Assembly: GCA_029063695.1 (NCBI GenBank)
Contig: JAIDNR010000061.1
Coordinates: 1-5,180, forward strand
Length of the DNA stretch: 5,180 nt
DNA from: Ruminococcus sp.
GTDB lineage: Bacteria; Bacillota; Clostridia; Oscillospirales; Ruminococcaceae
Direction: 5' to 3'
The notes under the pieces were generated by a model. That model did not search any database and had not been told where the DNA came from. It saw only the letters and a program-made list of their open reading frames with translations. This document shows positions 5,172 to 5,180 of the stretch, one piece after another (positions within the stretch are counted from its first letter, which is position 1; each line of letters starts with the position of its first letter). A program made the position numbers and the translations under genes.

Positions 5172-5180
5172 ATGAACGGA
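5172..5180 (+). CDS. Start of a gene cut by the window edge
   Basis: An ATG at 5172 (first residues M-N-G) follows GGGG (5161-5164) by seven bases and a promoter-like segment, so a plus-strand gene very probably begins here. Three codons do not allow any identification. Its leader resembles that of the 134-residue gene, which makes a paralogue plausible. Confidence 0.5.

Overview
This AT-rich window most likely comes from a fibre-degrading gut or rumen Firmicute of the Ruminococcus group (Ruminococcus flavefaciens / albus / champanellensis type). The main evidence is the C-terminal dockerin of the large secreted glycoside hydrolase. Its wording (GDANEDGSVDIAD in the first repeat, ADIVNKGDGVTGADA in the second) is the style of Ruminococcus cellulosome dockerins. 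Strong TTGAct/TATAAT promoters and GGAGG-type ribosome binding sites fit a low-GC Firmicute. The species cannot be fixed from this sequence alone.

Layout. Positions 35-69 hold a perfect hairpin terminator. Positions 102-2435 (minus) encode a 777-residue secreted GH26 enzyme, probably a beta-mannanase, built as signal peptide, CBM35, GH26, Thr-rich linker, unassigned beta-rich module, short linker and dockerin. Its upstream region (2436-2636) contains a near-consensus promoter, three alternating copies of a 7-base half-site between the start of transcription and the RBS, and a separate 14-bp palindrome further upstream. Positions 2637-4533 (minus) form a tight four-gene operon: a two-helix membrane protein, endonuclease III (nth), a strikingly short and divergent YjbQ-family protein, and a small lipoprotein. 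The last three genes are joined by a 4-base overlap, a 3-base gap and an 8-base gap. The operon starts from a promoter at 4558-4586, back to back with a promoter at 4607-4635 that drives an uncharacterised 134-residue plus-strand protein (4666-5070). At the right edge a second promoter and RBS, whose sequence resembles the one before the 134-residue gene, introduce a gene of which only three codons are visible.

How the parts work together. The GH26 protein would be exported, bind mannan through CBM35 and possibly the second module, and dock to a cohesin on a scaffoldin; it has its own promoter and terminator. The four-gene operon is unrelated housekeeping or accessory material: base-excision DNA repair plus three proteins without a clear role. 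No mobile element, CRISPR array, RNA gene or phage gene is visible. The points most worth a second look are the YjbQ protein lacking its central segment, the unassigned module in the mannanase, the repeated half-sites in the mannanase leader, and the duplicated promoter segment at the right end.
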